Shown: positions 45,715 through 53,778 of the stretch, piece after piece | Layout of the letters: each line of letters starts with the position of its first letter | How positions within the stretch are numbered: the first letter of the stretch is position 1 | Origin: Hyphomicrobiales bacterium | GTDB taxonomy: Bacteria; Pseudomonadota; Alphaproteobacteria; Rhizobiales; Rhizobiaceae | Assembly: GCA_900466945.1 (NCBI GenBank) | Contig: UBNV01000003.1 | Coordinates: forward strand, 124,001-188,000 | DNA: 64,000 nt | Reading direction: 5' to 3' | The notes under the pieces: generated by a model | Seen by the model: the letters and a program-made list of their open reading frames with translations, nothing else | Told to the model about the DNA's origin: nothing | The model's database searches: none | Program-made: the position numbers and the translations under genes

Positions 45715-46221
45715 ATGGCCGAGACGTCGCAGAGCAGCACGCCCAATCCCGTCATCGAGCAGCTGGAAGAAAAGGACAAGGCTCCCGCGATCGCCGTCGC
45801 CGGTCACCCTCTGCATGCCATGAGCGTGCATTTCCCCATTGCCCTTGTCTTCGGCACGCTTGCCGTCGATGTCTTCTATTGGTGGACGGCCGATCCCTTC
45901 TGGCTGCGCGTCGGTTTGTGGACCGCGGGAACAGCCTTCGTTGCAGGCATGGCCGCCGGTGTTGTCGGAACAGTGGAGCTGCTGCTGGTACCCGGCATTC
46001 GTGCCCGCGTCGCGAGCTGGGCGCATGCCATTGCGGCTGTGACGCTGATCTCGGTCGCGGGCGCCAATTGGGGTCTGAGGCTGCTCGATCAGGACGCGGT
46101 CCTGCCGCATGGATTGCTCCTGTCGGGCCTCGCGGCTGTTCTGACCGGCGTGGCCGGCTGGCATGGGGGCAAGCTGATCTTCGATCACGGGGTCGGCCTC
46201 ATGGTGTCGCCCAAGGATTGA
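45715..46221 (+). CDS. DUF2231-family membrane protein
   Basis: This 168-residue protein has an N-terminal soluble part of about 40 residues, then four helices. The conserved opening HPLHAMSVHFPIALVFGTL is typical of DUF2231. The histidines suggest a haem or metal site, which is unproven. GGAGG precedes ATG 45715. It is the only plus-strand gene inside the oxidase cluster, head-to-head with coxB and overlapping the 3' end of the CopD/HemJ-like gene by 23 bases. Confidence 0.85.
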   Translation: MAETSQSSTPNPVIEQLEEKDKAPAIAVAGHPLHAMSVHFPIALVFGTLAVDVFYWWTADPFWLRVGLWTAGTAFVAGMAAGVVGTVELLLVPGIRARVASWAHAIAAVTLISVAGANWGLRLLDQDAVLPHGLLLSGLAAVLTGVAGWHGGKLIFDHGVGLMVSPKD

Positions 46222-46699
46222 AAGGATCGAGCAGGCGCTTCAGCCCGCCCGGTTCCGACATTATCGGCGGTAGGGCGAAGTCCGGCGCCTCTTTGGCGAG
46301 AACAAGCACCAGGATGGCGACCACGACGGCACAGCAACTGGCCGTCGCTACAACGAAGCGCCAGACGGGATAGACTTCGCCTTCTCGAAACAGGCGGATT
46401 ATCACGAGGCCCGAGAACACGTGGAACATGGCCAGCAGCCCGACAAATGCGAGCTTCCAGGAAAACCAGGCTGAGAACACATCGCGAAGGAAGCTGAGCG
46501 CGATCCCGGTCGACACCGCGATGAAGGCCGCTGGCGAAATCAAAGCGACGAAAGCGAAACGCGTCATGCGCTGCATGCGATAGAGCGCGTCGTCATTCTC
46601 GACATGCGCCCGCTGCACATAGAGGCTCGGAAGGCTGATGAGGCCCGCCGTCCAGATCGCGATCGCTGTAATGTGGACGAACTTGAGCAAGGCGATCAT
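46199..46699 (-). CDS. CopD/HemJ-like four-helix membrane protein
   Basis: This 166-residue protein opens LLKFVHITAIAIWTAGLISLPSLYVQRA, matching the HemJ/CopD superfamily pattern of a histidine in helix 1 followed by W-x-x-G. Further helices are at about 50-72, 80-105 and 120-142. HemJ is a protoporphyrinogen oxidase, and related proteins handle copper. Either role would suit oxidase assembly, but neither is proven. The start overlaps the ctaG-like stop (ATGA), so the two are co-translated. Confidence 0.75.
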   Translation of the reverse strand: MIALLKFVHITAIAIWTAGLISLPSLYVQRAHVENDDALYRMQRMTRFAFVALISPAAFIAVSTGIALSFLRDVFSAWFSWKLAFVGLLAMFHVFSGLVIIRLFREGEVYPVWRFVVATASCCAVVVAILVLVLAKEAPDFALPPIMSEPGGLKRLLDPFNPWATP

Positions 46700-47445
46700 C
46701 AGCGTGGCGCCTTGCTGTCGAAGCTTCGTCCGGCAAAGACGCTGCGCAATCTGAGAAGTGCTGCGGCGAGATAGGGAAGGGCAGCCGGCACCCACATGAG
46801 GAGGCCGCCGAGTTGCTGGTCGGCGAGCGGAGACAGGCCGAAGGCATGGGTACTGTCCATATGGGCGGCAAAGAGCGGTTCGCGCGAGAAGGTCAGGAGC
46901 GCGCCCAGCATGCCCATCTGGATCGTCGTGCCGAGCGAAAGGGCGATGGCAGCGCCTGCCGAACGCCGCGGCGAGAGCATGTCCATCCAGAGCCAGAGGG
47001 CCGAGCCGATCAGGCTGAGTTCCATCAGCCAGTAGGCGGCCGGCGAGCCGAGCGCGAAGAGATAGGGACCCGGCGCGTGCCAGACCCACATCAGGATCGT
47101 ATGCACGACGAACGACAGTTGCGCCGGAAGCCGTGGTTTGGGCAACATTTCGCGTGGGATGGCAAGGATGATGGCCGGCGCCAGCAGTGTCACCAGCACG
47201 ACGTGATGGGCGACCCGGGCGGAAAAGAGGGCTGATGCAAGCGCACAGAGAGGGGTGACGAACGCGAGGAGCATCAACAGGAGCGACGCCCAGGCCGCGA
47301 GGCGCTGCGGACGGCTTTTCGCGGAGATCATCAGGAAGACGAAGACCGCAGCGATGGCTGCCAGCAACGGCGGATCGGGATTCCAGGTCCCCCAGAGGGA
47401 TTCGCGCGTCGGTGCTGGCCCGCAATAGATGTCGAGATCCATCAT
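46699..47445 (-). CDS. caa3_CtaG-type cytochrome oxidase assembly factor
   Basis: The 248-residue membrane protein has about seven helices. It shows the family pattern VAHHVVLVTLLAPAIILAIP, then TILMWVWHAPGPYLFAL and the histidine-containing FAAHMDSTHAFGLSPLADQQLGG. The caa3_CtaG family helps to insert copper into heme-copper oxidases and is distinct from Cox11. The start is at 47445, and another ATG follows at once. It is upstream of the HemJ-like gene on the same strand. The 259 bp upstream (47446-47704) hold no supported gene. Confidence 0.85.
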   Translation of the reverse strand: MMDLDIYCGPAPTRESLWGTWNPDPPLLAAIAAVFVFLMISAKSRPQRLAAWASLLLMLLAFVTPLCALASALFSARVAHHVVLVTLLAPAIILAIPREMLPKPRLPAQLSFVVHTILMWVWHAPGPYLFALGSPAAYWLMELSLIGSALWLWMDMLSPRRSAGAAIALSLGTTIQMGMLGALLTFSREPLFAAHMDSTHAFGLSPLADQQLGGLLMWVPAALPYLAAALLRLRSVFAGRSFDSKAPR

Positions 47446-47704
47446 CCGCCATCCGCGTCTGGATGGATGAAATCAAATGCTCGGAACACGTTTTCCCCTT
47501 CCGTGGAACCACAGCCTTCGGGCGCAACACCCATGCGGCGGTTTTGTTCCATCCGATGCGGATCTCGTCAGACTTTGACTTGCGGAGAGGTGGGTCAGTT
47601 GAACGTTGCAGACGCCGGGCTCGTCTACGGTATCGCATCCCAAGGCACAAACTTCCGGATTTCAAATCGAAATCGGCGGATTTTTCGGGAATGAAGCAAC
47701 GAGT

Positions 47705-48520
47705 TCAGCGCGGGCTGCCGACCGGCAAGATCTCCGGTTCATCGGTGCTGAGGCGCGTGCTGTTTCGCACGTTTCTCAGCAGATAGAGACCATAGAGAAA
47801 GTTCGGCAGCACCAGCGCGAAAGGCAGCAGAAAGCTCCACTCGTTGACAGCGACTGGCGAAGCTGCGCCTGTGGCCCCGCTGCTGGCGGTGATCGCGAAA
47901 GTGCCGAAATCCCAAAGGGCGTGGTAGATGATCGCCGGCCAGATCGAGCCGGTGCGGACGAGAATGGCCATGAAGGCAAAACCGCTCAGCATTGCGGTAA
48001 AGGCCTGCAGAAGTGCCCCGACGATATCGCCGGTCGTCAGCACGTTGAGAGTATGGACGGAGCCGAACAGGGCCGACGTCCAGATCATGGCGGGCCAGAG
48101 TTTCACCCGTGTGCGCAACGCCTGAAATAGCACGCCCCGAAACATCGTCTCTTCAGAGAGGCCCACAAAGGCCGTACTGAGGAGGATGAGCAGAAGGAGG
48201 TTAAGAGGCGGCAATCCTAGCAGTCCTGCAATGCCGAGGAACGCGAAGATGTAGAGCGCCGGGAACCACATAATCCGGAGCGAACTCATGGGGTCGGGCG
48301 CCCCGAATTTCAGATCGCGCCAACCCGCCGCGATGATAATGACGACCAGGAAGAAGAAAGCGGCGACTACGTTCCAGAGCGGTCCTTTCGAAATGCCTTC
48401 GATCAGGGACTGCTTCTGCCCACCGCTCAGCAACGTGCCCCCGAGCATCGTGATCGCCATCCAGGCGAGAAAGATAGCGAGGCTGAGTGGAAGTCGGGCT
48501 TTGCCATGTTTGTAATTCAT
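47705..48520 (-). CDS. CPBP-family intramembrane protease
   Basis: The 271-residue membrane protein has about eight helices. The family's catalytic motifs are present: EExxxR at 123-128 (EETMFR), FGSVH with His156, and HALWD with His200. CPBP proteases process prenylated or other membrane proteins, and in bacteria often protect against peptides. No target is indicated here. I chose ATG 48520. An in-frame start at 48556 is possible. It stands alone on the minus strand. Confidence 0.88.
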   Translation of the reverse strand: MNYKHGKARLPLSLAIFLAWMAITMLGGTLLSGGQKQSLIEGISKGPLWNVVAAFFFLVVIIIAAGWRDLKFGAPDPMSSLRIMWFPALYIFAFLGIAGLLGLPPLNLLLLILLSTAFVGLSEETMFRGVLFQALRTRVKLWPAMIWTSALFGSVHTLNVLTTGDIVGALLQAFTAMLSGFAFMAILVRTGSIWPAIIYHALWDFGTFAITASSGATGAASPVAVNEWSFLLPFALVLPNFLYGLYLLRNVRNSTRLSTDEPEILPVGSPR

Positions 48521-48670
48521 TTCCACTTGACCCCCTTCGATGCCCGGCAAGAGCAAGTCTTACCTTGAACCTCGGCATCGATATAGCCGGACTTCCGATC
48601 GTTATGCCGATTTTCTCCCGCAAGGTGGCCACTCCGGTGGTCGGGGTTCCTTAAGTGGGCCCTCTCGGCC

Positions 48671-48967
48671 TCAGTCTACAGGCCCGTAGCGCTCGAAAAC
48701 CAGCGGGAACCCGGCCGTGGCAGCTTTGAATGCCGAGAAGTGTTTCGACGCGCGATGCGCCGCTACGGCCCCGTCATCCAGAAATTCTTCCCGCAGGAGG
48801 AAGTCTCCTGCATCCACCTCCGACATCTGAATGTCGAACAAGACATTCCCTGCCTCGCGTCGAGTCTCGGCTCTGAGCGCACTGAGCGCAAGGAGTAGTG
48901 CCTCGGCATATTCTGGCGTGGTCTTCGCACGCATGGTGATCGTCTGAACCCGTCGTCTTGTCGGCAC
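48671..48967 (-). CDS. Antibiotic biosynthesis monooxygenase (ABM)-domain protein
   Basis: This 98-residue ferredoxin-like fold protein opens with the first strand VQTITMRAK, then a helix rich in leucine (EALLLALSALRAETRREAGN), and ends with the typical EEFLDDGAVAAHRASKHFSAF. ABM proteins are small quinol or haem monooxygenases. Many act on breakdown intermediates or reactive aldehydes. The start is GTG at 48967, which keeps the first strand. The next ATG would remove it. It is divergent from the polyol transporter operon and may share its control region. Confidence 0.8.
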   Translation of the reverse strand: MPTRRRVQTITMRAKTTPEYAEALLLALSALRAETRREAGNVLFDIQMSEVDAGDFLLREEFLDDGAVAAHRASKHFSAFKAATAGFPLVFERYGPVD

Positions 48968-48980
48968 TCTTCACTCTTGT

Positions 48981-48996
48981 GTGAAATAAATTTCAC
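48981..48996. promoter_or_regulatory. Perfect 16-bp palindrome before the polyol operon
   Basis: GTGAAAT-AA-ATTTCAC lies 14 bases upstream of the ABM gene start and 26 bases upstream of the -35 box of the divergent operon. It is a likely operator for either or both. Confidence 0.55.
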
Positions 48997-49021
48997 GATA
49001 AAAAATATTATGCAAAAGTGA

Positions 49022-49050
49022 TTGACGCAAGACCAATCCGGCGATATCAA
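49022..49050 (+). promoter_or_regulatory. Predicted promoter of the polyol transport and catabolism operon
   Basis: TTGACG (49022-49027), 17 bases and TATCAA (49045-49050) form a good sigma-70-type promoter. Transcription would start near 49057, about 60 bases before the first start codon. Confidence 0.6.
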
Positions 49051-49059
49051 TCCCGACAT

Positions 49060-49090
49060 GCAATAAATTCCGGAAAAGGAATTTTATTGC
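49060..49090. promoter_or_regulatory. Near-perfect inverted repeat at the predicted transcription start
   Basis: GCAATAAATTCC (49060-49071) and GGAATTTTATTGC (49078-49090) pair with one unmatched base around GGAAAA. Placed just past the predicted transcription start, it would let a repressor block the promoter. The SorC-type regulator in the operon is the natural candidate. Confidence 0.6.
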
Positions 49091-49118
49091 GGTCATCTGT
49101 CATCTCTGGGAGGGGAAA

Positions 49119-50132
49119 ATGCTGAAGTCTCTGAAGGCCGCCACCGCCATCGGCCTGGTTGCCGCCGCCGCCATCGCCGGGTCTGTCGCGCCGGCCAATG
49201 CGGAAGGAAAGTTTGCCTGCGAGCCGGGCGAAACCTATGTCATGAACGTCATGGTCTCCGGCCATCCCTATTGGGTCCCGGTCTTCGAGGGTTTCAAGCA
49301 GGCCGCCCAGGCACTCGGCTGCGAAGCCGCCTTCACCGGCACGCCGGACTATGACATCACCAAGCAGATCGCGTCCTTCGAGCAGGAAGTCGTGAAAAAG
49401 CCGAAGGGCATCCTGCTGCATCCGATGCAGTCGGACCCGTTCATCGAGCCGATCAACCGGGCCATCGACTCCGGCATTTCGGTCACGACCTTTGCTGCTG
49501 ACTCGCCGAAGTCAAAGCGCACCGCCTACATCACCTCCGACAACGTCGCCGAGGCGAAGTTCGCGGCCGAAGAAATCGTCAAGGCGCTCGGCGGCAAGGG
49601 CGAATATGCGGTTCTTGAAAACCCGGGCCAGAGCAATCACGACCTGCGTGTGACCGCGCTCATCGACTACATGGAGCGTGCCCATCCGGACATGAAACTG
49701 GTCGGTCGCCAGGCGACGAACCAGGATTCCAACGCGGCCTATCAGGCGGTCGCAGCGATGCTGCAGGCCAATCCGAACCTCGGCGCGCTCTGGATCCCCG
49801 AAGCAGGTTCGGCCGAAGGTGCGGTTGCAGCGGTTCTCGAAGCCAAGAAAAAGGTGCTGATCCTGCACGCCGACATCACGCCCACCACGCTCGAACACAT
49901 CAAGCAGGGCAACATCCACATGTCGGTCAATCCGAACCAGGGCATCCAGGGTTTCATGGGCTTCATGAACACCTTCCTCGGCGCCCATCCGGAACTCATC
50001 GATCCGTTCAACGACTACAAGGTCTCCGGCTTCAATCCGATGCAGGTGCCGTCGATGGACAATGGTTTTGCGGTCATCACCAAGGCGAACGCCGCATCCT
50101 TCGACCTCAACGAATACATGAAGGGGCGCTGA
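49119..50132 (+). CDS. Ribose-type ABC transporter periplasmic sugar/polyol-binding protein
   Basis: The protein has 337 residues. A signal peptide (ends VAPANAEG) precedes a type I periplasmic binding fold of the RbsB class. It has the opening NVMVSGHPYWVPVFEGFKQA, GILLHPMQSDPFIEPINRA and the hinge region VNPNQGIQGFMGFMNTFLGA. It captures a sugar or sugar alcohol. The ligand is not predictable. It is first in the operon, and a G/C-rich hairpin follows it before the ATPase gene, consistent with higher expression of the binding protein. Confidence 0.92.
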   Translation: MLKSLKAATAIGLVAAAAIAGSVAPANAEGKFACEPGETYVMNVMVSGHPYWVPVFEGFKQAAQALGCEAAFTGTPDYDITKQIASFEQEVVKKPKGILLHPMQSDPFIEPINRAIDSGISVTTFAADSPKSKRTAYITSDNVAEAKFAAEEIVKALGGKGEYAVLENPGQSNHDLRVTALIDYMERAHPDMKLVGRQATNQDSNAAYQAVAAMLQANPNLGALWIPEAGSAEGAVAAVLEAKKKVLILHADITPTTLEHIKQGNIHMSVNPNQGIQGFMGFMNTFLGAHPELIDPFNDYKVSGFNPMQVPSMDNGFAVITKANAASFDLNEYMKGR

Positions 50133-50148
50133 GCGCCGACCTGCATGG

Positions 50149-50177
50149 CCCCGGCGGCGCGTCTCGCGGCGCCGGGG
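50149..50177 (+). other. Intercistronic hairpin after the binding-protein gene
   Basis: CCCCGGCG and CGCCGGGG pair across 13 bases. There is no T run, so it probably stabilises the upstream mRNA end rather than terminating. Confidence 0.5.
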
Positions 50178-50206
50178 AAGTCGAAGTGATGTAAGGGGAG
50201 GGTGTC

Positions 50207-51763
50207 ATGGCCGAGGTCGTCCTCAGCATGACGGATGTGCACAAGTCGTTCGGACCGGTCCAGGCGCTGCGTGGCGCCCAACTGGAACTGCGCCGCGGCG
50301 AGATCCATGCGCTGGCAGGCGAAAACGGTGCTGGCAAGTCGACGCTGATGCATATCATCGACGGCATCCTGCAGCCCGACCGTGGCGAAATCCGTCTTGA
50401 CGGCGCCCATGTTCGCATCGCCTCACCGAATGCGGCCAACCGGCTCGGCATCGGCTTCGTTCACCAGGAAATCGCTCTTTGCCCGGAGATCTCAGTCGCC
50501 GAAAACATGTTCATGGCCGAAACGGGCCGCAGCCGTACCCTATTGATGGATTACCGCGCACTGGTCGTCCGCGCCGGTGACATCCTCAAGGAAATCGGCG
50601 ATATCGATCCGAGACGCCGTGCGGGCGATCTCTCGATTTCGCAGCAGCAGATCGTCGAGATCGCCAAGGCGCTGACGCTCGACTGCCGTATTCTGATCCT
50701 CGACGAGCCGACGGCGGCCCTGACCGAAACCGAAGCGCAGACGCTGTTCAAGATCATGCGTCGCCTCGCCGATCGCGGCATCGCGATCATCTATATTTCC
50801 CACCGCATGGCGGAGATCTTCCAGCATTGCGACCGCATCACCATCATGCGCGACGGCTGCCACATCAAGACGGCGGAGGTCGCATCGATCACCCCGGAAG
50901 ATGTCGTCAACAGCATGGTCGGGCGCGTGCTCGACAAGCTCTACCCGCCCAAACAGGCGCCGGACGCCAAGTCGGATGATGTCATCCTCTCGGTGCGCAA
51001 CCTGACCGAGGGGCGAAGAGTTTCCAACGTCAGCTTCGACTTACGCAAGGGCGAGATCCTCGGCCTGGCCGGTTTGATCGGCGCCGGGCGCAGCGAGATC
51101 GTGCGCGCCATCTGCCGCCTGGAAGGCAAGGCTGAAGGCGAGGTCGTGCTCAAGGGCCGCAAACTATCGCTGAGGGACTATCGTGACAGCATCCGCGAGG
51201 GGCTGGTTTATGTCTCCGAAGACCGCAAGGGCGACGGCCTGTTCCTCAACATGTCCATCGCCAGCAACGTCTCGGCGCTTGATCTGAAACGCGTGGCCAA
51301 TCCCTTCGGTCTGATCAGCCGCCGACAGGAAACCGCGCGTGCGGAGCACTACGGGACACGGCTGAAGCTGCGCTCCAACGGGGTGGGCGACGCCGTCAAT
51401 ACGCTAAGCGGCGGCAACCAGCAGAAGGTCGCGCTCGCCAAGATGTTGTCGGTCGAGCCTGAGGTGGTCTTCCTCGACGAACCGACACGGGGTGTCGATG
51501 TCGGCGCCAAGGCCGAGATTCATCGCCAGATCCGGGATCTCGCCAATGAGGGAGTCGGTGTCGTCGTCATCTCCTCCGAACTCCCCGAACTGATCGGGGT
51601 CAGCGACCGGGTGCTGGTGGTGCGCGAGGGGCGCATTACAGGAGAGGTGACCGGTGCCGAGATGACCGAAGAACGGATCATGCAGCTTGCATCGATCAGC
51701 AGTCAGTTGACCCAGGGCGACACTTCGCCCGTGGACGTTACCGCGTCCCAGGGCAAAGCATGA
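50207..51763 (+). CDS. Ribose-type ABC transporter ATPase, two nucleotide-binding domains
   Basis: This 518-residue RbsA-class subunit has an N-terminal domain with Walker A AGENGAGKST (about 37-46), signature LSISQQQIVEIAKAL and Walker B LILDEPTAALTETE. The C-terminal domain has a degenerate Walker A (GLIGAGRSEIVRA) but a good signature (LSGGNQQKVALAKML) and Walker B (VVFLDEPTRGVDVGAK). Such asymmetric ATPases are normal for carbohydrate importers of this class. The gap to the permease gene is 13 bases. Confidence 0.94.
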   Translation: MAEVVLSMTDVHKSFGPVQALRGAQLELRRGEIHALAGENGAGKSTLMHIIDGILQPDRGEIRLDGAHVRIASPNAANRLGIGFVHQEIALCPEISVAENMFMAETGRSRTLLMDYRALVVRAGDILKEIGDIDPRRRAGDLSISQQQIVEIAKALTLDCRILILDEPTAALTETEAQTLFKIMRRLADRGIAIIYISHRMAEIFQHCDRITIMRDGCHIKTAEVASITPEDVVNSMVGRVLDKLYPPKQAPDAKSDDVILSVRNLTEGRRVSNVSFDLRKGEILGLAGLIGAGRSEIVRAICRLEGKAEGEVVLKGRKLSLRDYRDSIREGLVYVSEDRKGDGLFLNMSIASNVSALDLKRVANPFGLISRRQETARAEHYGTRLKLRSNGVGDAVNTLSGGNQQKVALAKMLSVEPEVVFLDEPTRGVDVGAKAEIHRQIRDLANEGVGVVVISSELPELIGVSDRVLVVREGRITGEVTGAEMTEERIMQLASISSQLTQGDTSPVDVTASQGKA

Positions 51764-51776
51764 GGGAGTGGGACAA

Positions 51777-52778
51777 ATGGTAACGATCGACACACAGCAG
51801 CACGCAGGCTCGGCCGCCGAGCGCCGGGTTCAGTGGTGGACACCCGCGATCAAGGCGCGCGAGACAGGCCTGATCGTGATCATCCTGACGCTGTTCACGG
51901 TGATGTCCTTCATCTCGCCCTACTTCCTCACGGTCGACAATCTCCGTGCCATGGCCATGGCTTTTGCGGTGGAAAGCATCGTGGTGGTCGGCATGACCAT
52001 CCTCTTGATCTCGGGTGGCATCGACCTGTCGGTCGGCTCCGTCACCGCGCTCGCCATGGTGGTCGCCGGCTGGCTGTTCCTCAACGGGATCGATCCCTGG
52101 GCCGCAGCCGCCTTCGCCATTGCGGTTACCACCTGCATCGGCATGTTCATGGGCTTTCTGACCACCGTGGTCGGCCTGCACCATTTCATCGTCTCGCTCG
52201 GCGTCATGGTGATTGCCCGCGGCGTCTGCCTGCTGGCGACGGGCGGTCGACCGCTCGGGCTCTTCTCCCTGCCGCCGGAGTTCAAGTTCATCGGCCAGGG
52301 CGCTGTCTACGGCATCCCGCTTGTCATCATCATCTTCGTGGTCGTCGTCGTGTCCTTCGACTTCCTGCTTCGCCGGACAACGGCCTTCCGCAAGGTCTTC
52401 TATACCGGCAGCAATCCCAAGGCGGCCGCTTATTCGGGCATCCGCGTCGGCCGCGTCATCTTCGCCACCACCACGCTCTGCTCTGCGCTCTGCGGTGTGG
52501 CCGGCGTCATCTACATGGCCCGCTTCGGCTCCGCCCAGCCCAGTTTCGGCGTCGGCATGGAACTGAACGTGATCGCCGCTGCCGTCATCGGTGGCGCCAG
52601 CCTCTCGGGCGGTGCCGGCACGATCTTCGGTGCCATCCTCGGCGCGGTCCTGCTTTCGGTGGTTTCCAGCTCGCCCGCCTTGCTCAATGTGTCGGTTTAC
52701 TGGCAGGACATCATCAAGGGAAGCATTCTGCTCACCGCCGTGCTGTTCGACCACTACCTGGTCAAGCGTCGCCGCTGA
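51777..52778 (+). CDS. Ribose-type ABC transporter permease
   Basis: This 333-residue RbsC-class membrane protein has about ten helices. The class motifs are LLISGGIDLSVGSVTALAMV, FYTGSNPKAAAYSGIRVGRV (the coupling loop) and IAAAVIGGASLSGGAGTIFGAILGA. I chose ATG 51777 with GGGAGTGGGA upstream. An in-frame GTG lies 9 bases earlier. It forms a homodimer in the importer. The regulator gene follows after 30 bases. Confidence 0.93.
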   Translation: MVTIDTQQHAGSAAERRVQWWTPAIKARETGLIVIILTLFTVMSFISPYFLTVDNLRAMAMAFAVESIVVVGMTILLISGGIDLSVGSVTALAMVVAGWLFLNGIDPWAAAAFAIAVTTCIGMFMGFLTTVVGLHHFIVSLGVMVIARGVCLLATGGRPLGLFSLPPEFKFIGQGAVYGIPLVIIIFVVVVVSFDFLLRRTTAFRKVFYTGSNPKAAAYSGIRVGRVIFATTTLCSALCGVAGVIYMARFGSAQPSFGVGMELNVIAAAVIGGASLSGGAGTIFGAILGAVLLSVVSSSPALLNVSVYWQDIIKGSILLTAVLFDHYLVKRRR

Positions 52779-52808
52779 GCACCCGAGAGCAAGAGGAGAC
52801 GACGCGTC

Positions 52809-53774
52809 ATGGTGGATAACAGGGATGAATTCGATCAGCAGCGCCAGATGTATTCGGTCCTCGTCCTGCATTTCATCGAGGGAGTGAAGCAGTCGGAGAT
52901 CGCCGAGAAGCTCAACCTCTCGCATACGAAGGTGAACCGCATGATTGCCGCTGGCCGCAAGGCGGGCATGGTCAAGATCAGCATCTCCAGCCCTTTTCAG
53001 CGGCTGGTCGACATGGAAAACGACGTCACGCAGCGCTTCGGCCTCAAGCAGTCGGTGGTCACGCCCACCGTATCGGATAATCCCGAGACGACATTGCAGA
53101 TGGTCGGGCGTGTCGCGGCCAACCATCTCCTCGAAACGCTTCGGGATGGCGACATCATCGCCATCACCGGCGGCAAGGCGGTGAGTGCGGTGGTCGAAAA
53201 CCTCGAAGCCGAGCGCCGTTTCGATGTCCGGGTCGTGCCGCTGACCGGCGGCGTTCAGGGCAAGCACTATACCGACGTCAACCACCTAGCGACGCAACTG
53301 GCCGACAAGCTCGGTGGCACGGCGCAACTCGTCCACGCCCCCCTGTTTGCCGAGGACGAGCAGCAGCGCGACCTCCTGATGAATGTCGCCTCGATCCGCG
53401 AGGTCTTCGATCTGGCACGCCAGGCAACCGTGGCCCTGGTCGGCATCGGCTCCGTCCAGGCACCGGGCTCCGGCTATTACGACCTGTTGCCGGATCCGGC
53501 ACGGGGTGGACAGGCGCTCGTTGACGCGGGCATTGCCGGGGAATTCCTGGCGCATCTGATCAAGGCGGACGGTTCGCTCGCCGAGATTGATCTCAATTCG
53601 CGGGTCGTGGCACTCGACCCGGCAGACCTTGCCAACTGCCCGACCATCATCGGCGTGGCGGCTGGCAGCCTGAAGGCGGGCCCGGTGGCAGCAACCCTTG
53701 CCGGACGGTTTTTGACCTCGCTCGTGGTGGACGAAGAAATCGCCCGGGCACTCGATACACATGGGGAAGGATGA
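52809..53774 (+). CDS. SorC-family (EryD/DeoR-like) sugar-responsive regulator
   Basis: The protein has 321 residues. An N-terminal helix-turn-helix (about 18-60, EGVKQSEIAEKLNLSHTKVNRMIA) is followed by the SorC sugar-phosphate-binding domain (TGGKAVSAVVENLEA, VVPLTGGVQGKHYTDVN, VALVGIGSV and VVALDPADLANCPTIIGVAAG). Family members bind a phosphorylated sugar or polyol made by the pathway and release their operators. AGGAG precedes the ATG. The likely targets are the two palindromes upstream of the operon. Confidence 0.92.
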   Translation: MVDNRDEFDQQRQMYSVLVLHFIEGVKQSEIAEKLNLSHTKVNRMIAAGRKAGMVKISISSPFQRLVDMENDVTQRFGLKQSVVTPTVSDNPETTLQMVGRVAANHLLETLRDGDIIAITGGKAVSAVVENLEAERRFDVRVVPLTGGVQGKHYTDVNHLATQLADKLGGTAQLVHAPLFAEDEQQRDLLMNVASIREVFDLARQATVALVGIGSVQAPGSGYYDLLPDPARGGQALVDAGIAGEFLAHLIKADGSLAEIDLNSRVVALDPADLANCPTIIGVAAGSLKAGPVAATLAGRFLTSLVVDEEIARALDTHGEG

Positions 53775-53778
53775 TGCG

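Noticed and set aside
47446..47704. Short open frames in the gap between the ctaG-like gene and the CPBP protease gene
   Set aside because: The frames lack ribosome sites, recognisable folds and plausible ends. The gap is recorded as holding nothing supported.
51738..53285. 515-codon minus-strand frame antisense to the permease and regulator genes
   Set aside because: The translation is Asp/His/Arg-rich without any fold. Both plus-strand genes are clear members of known families.
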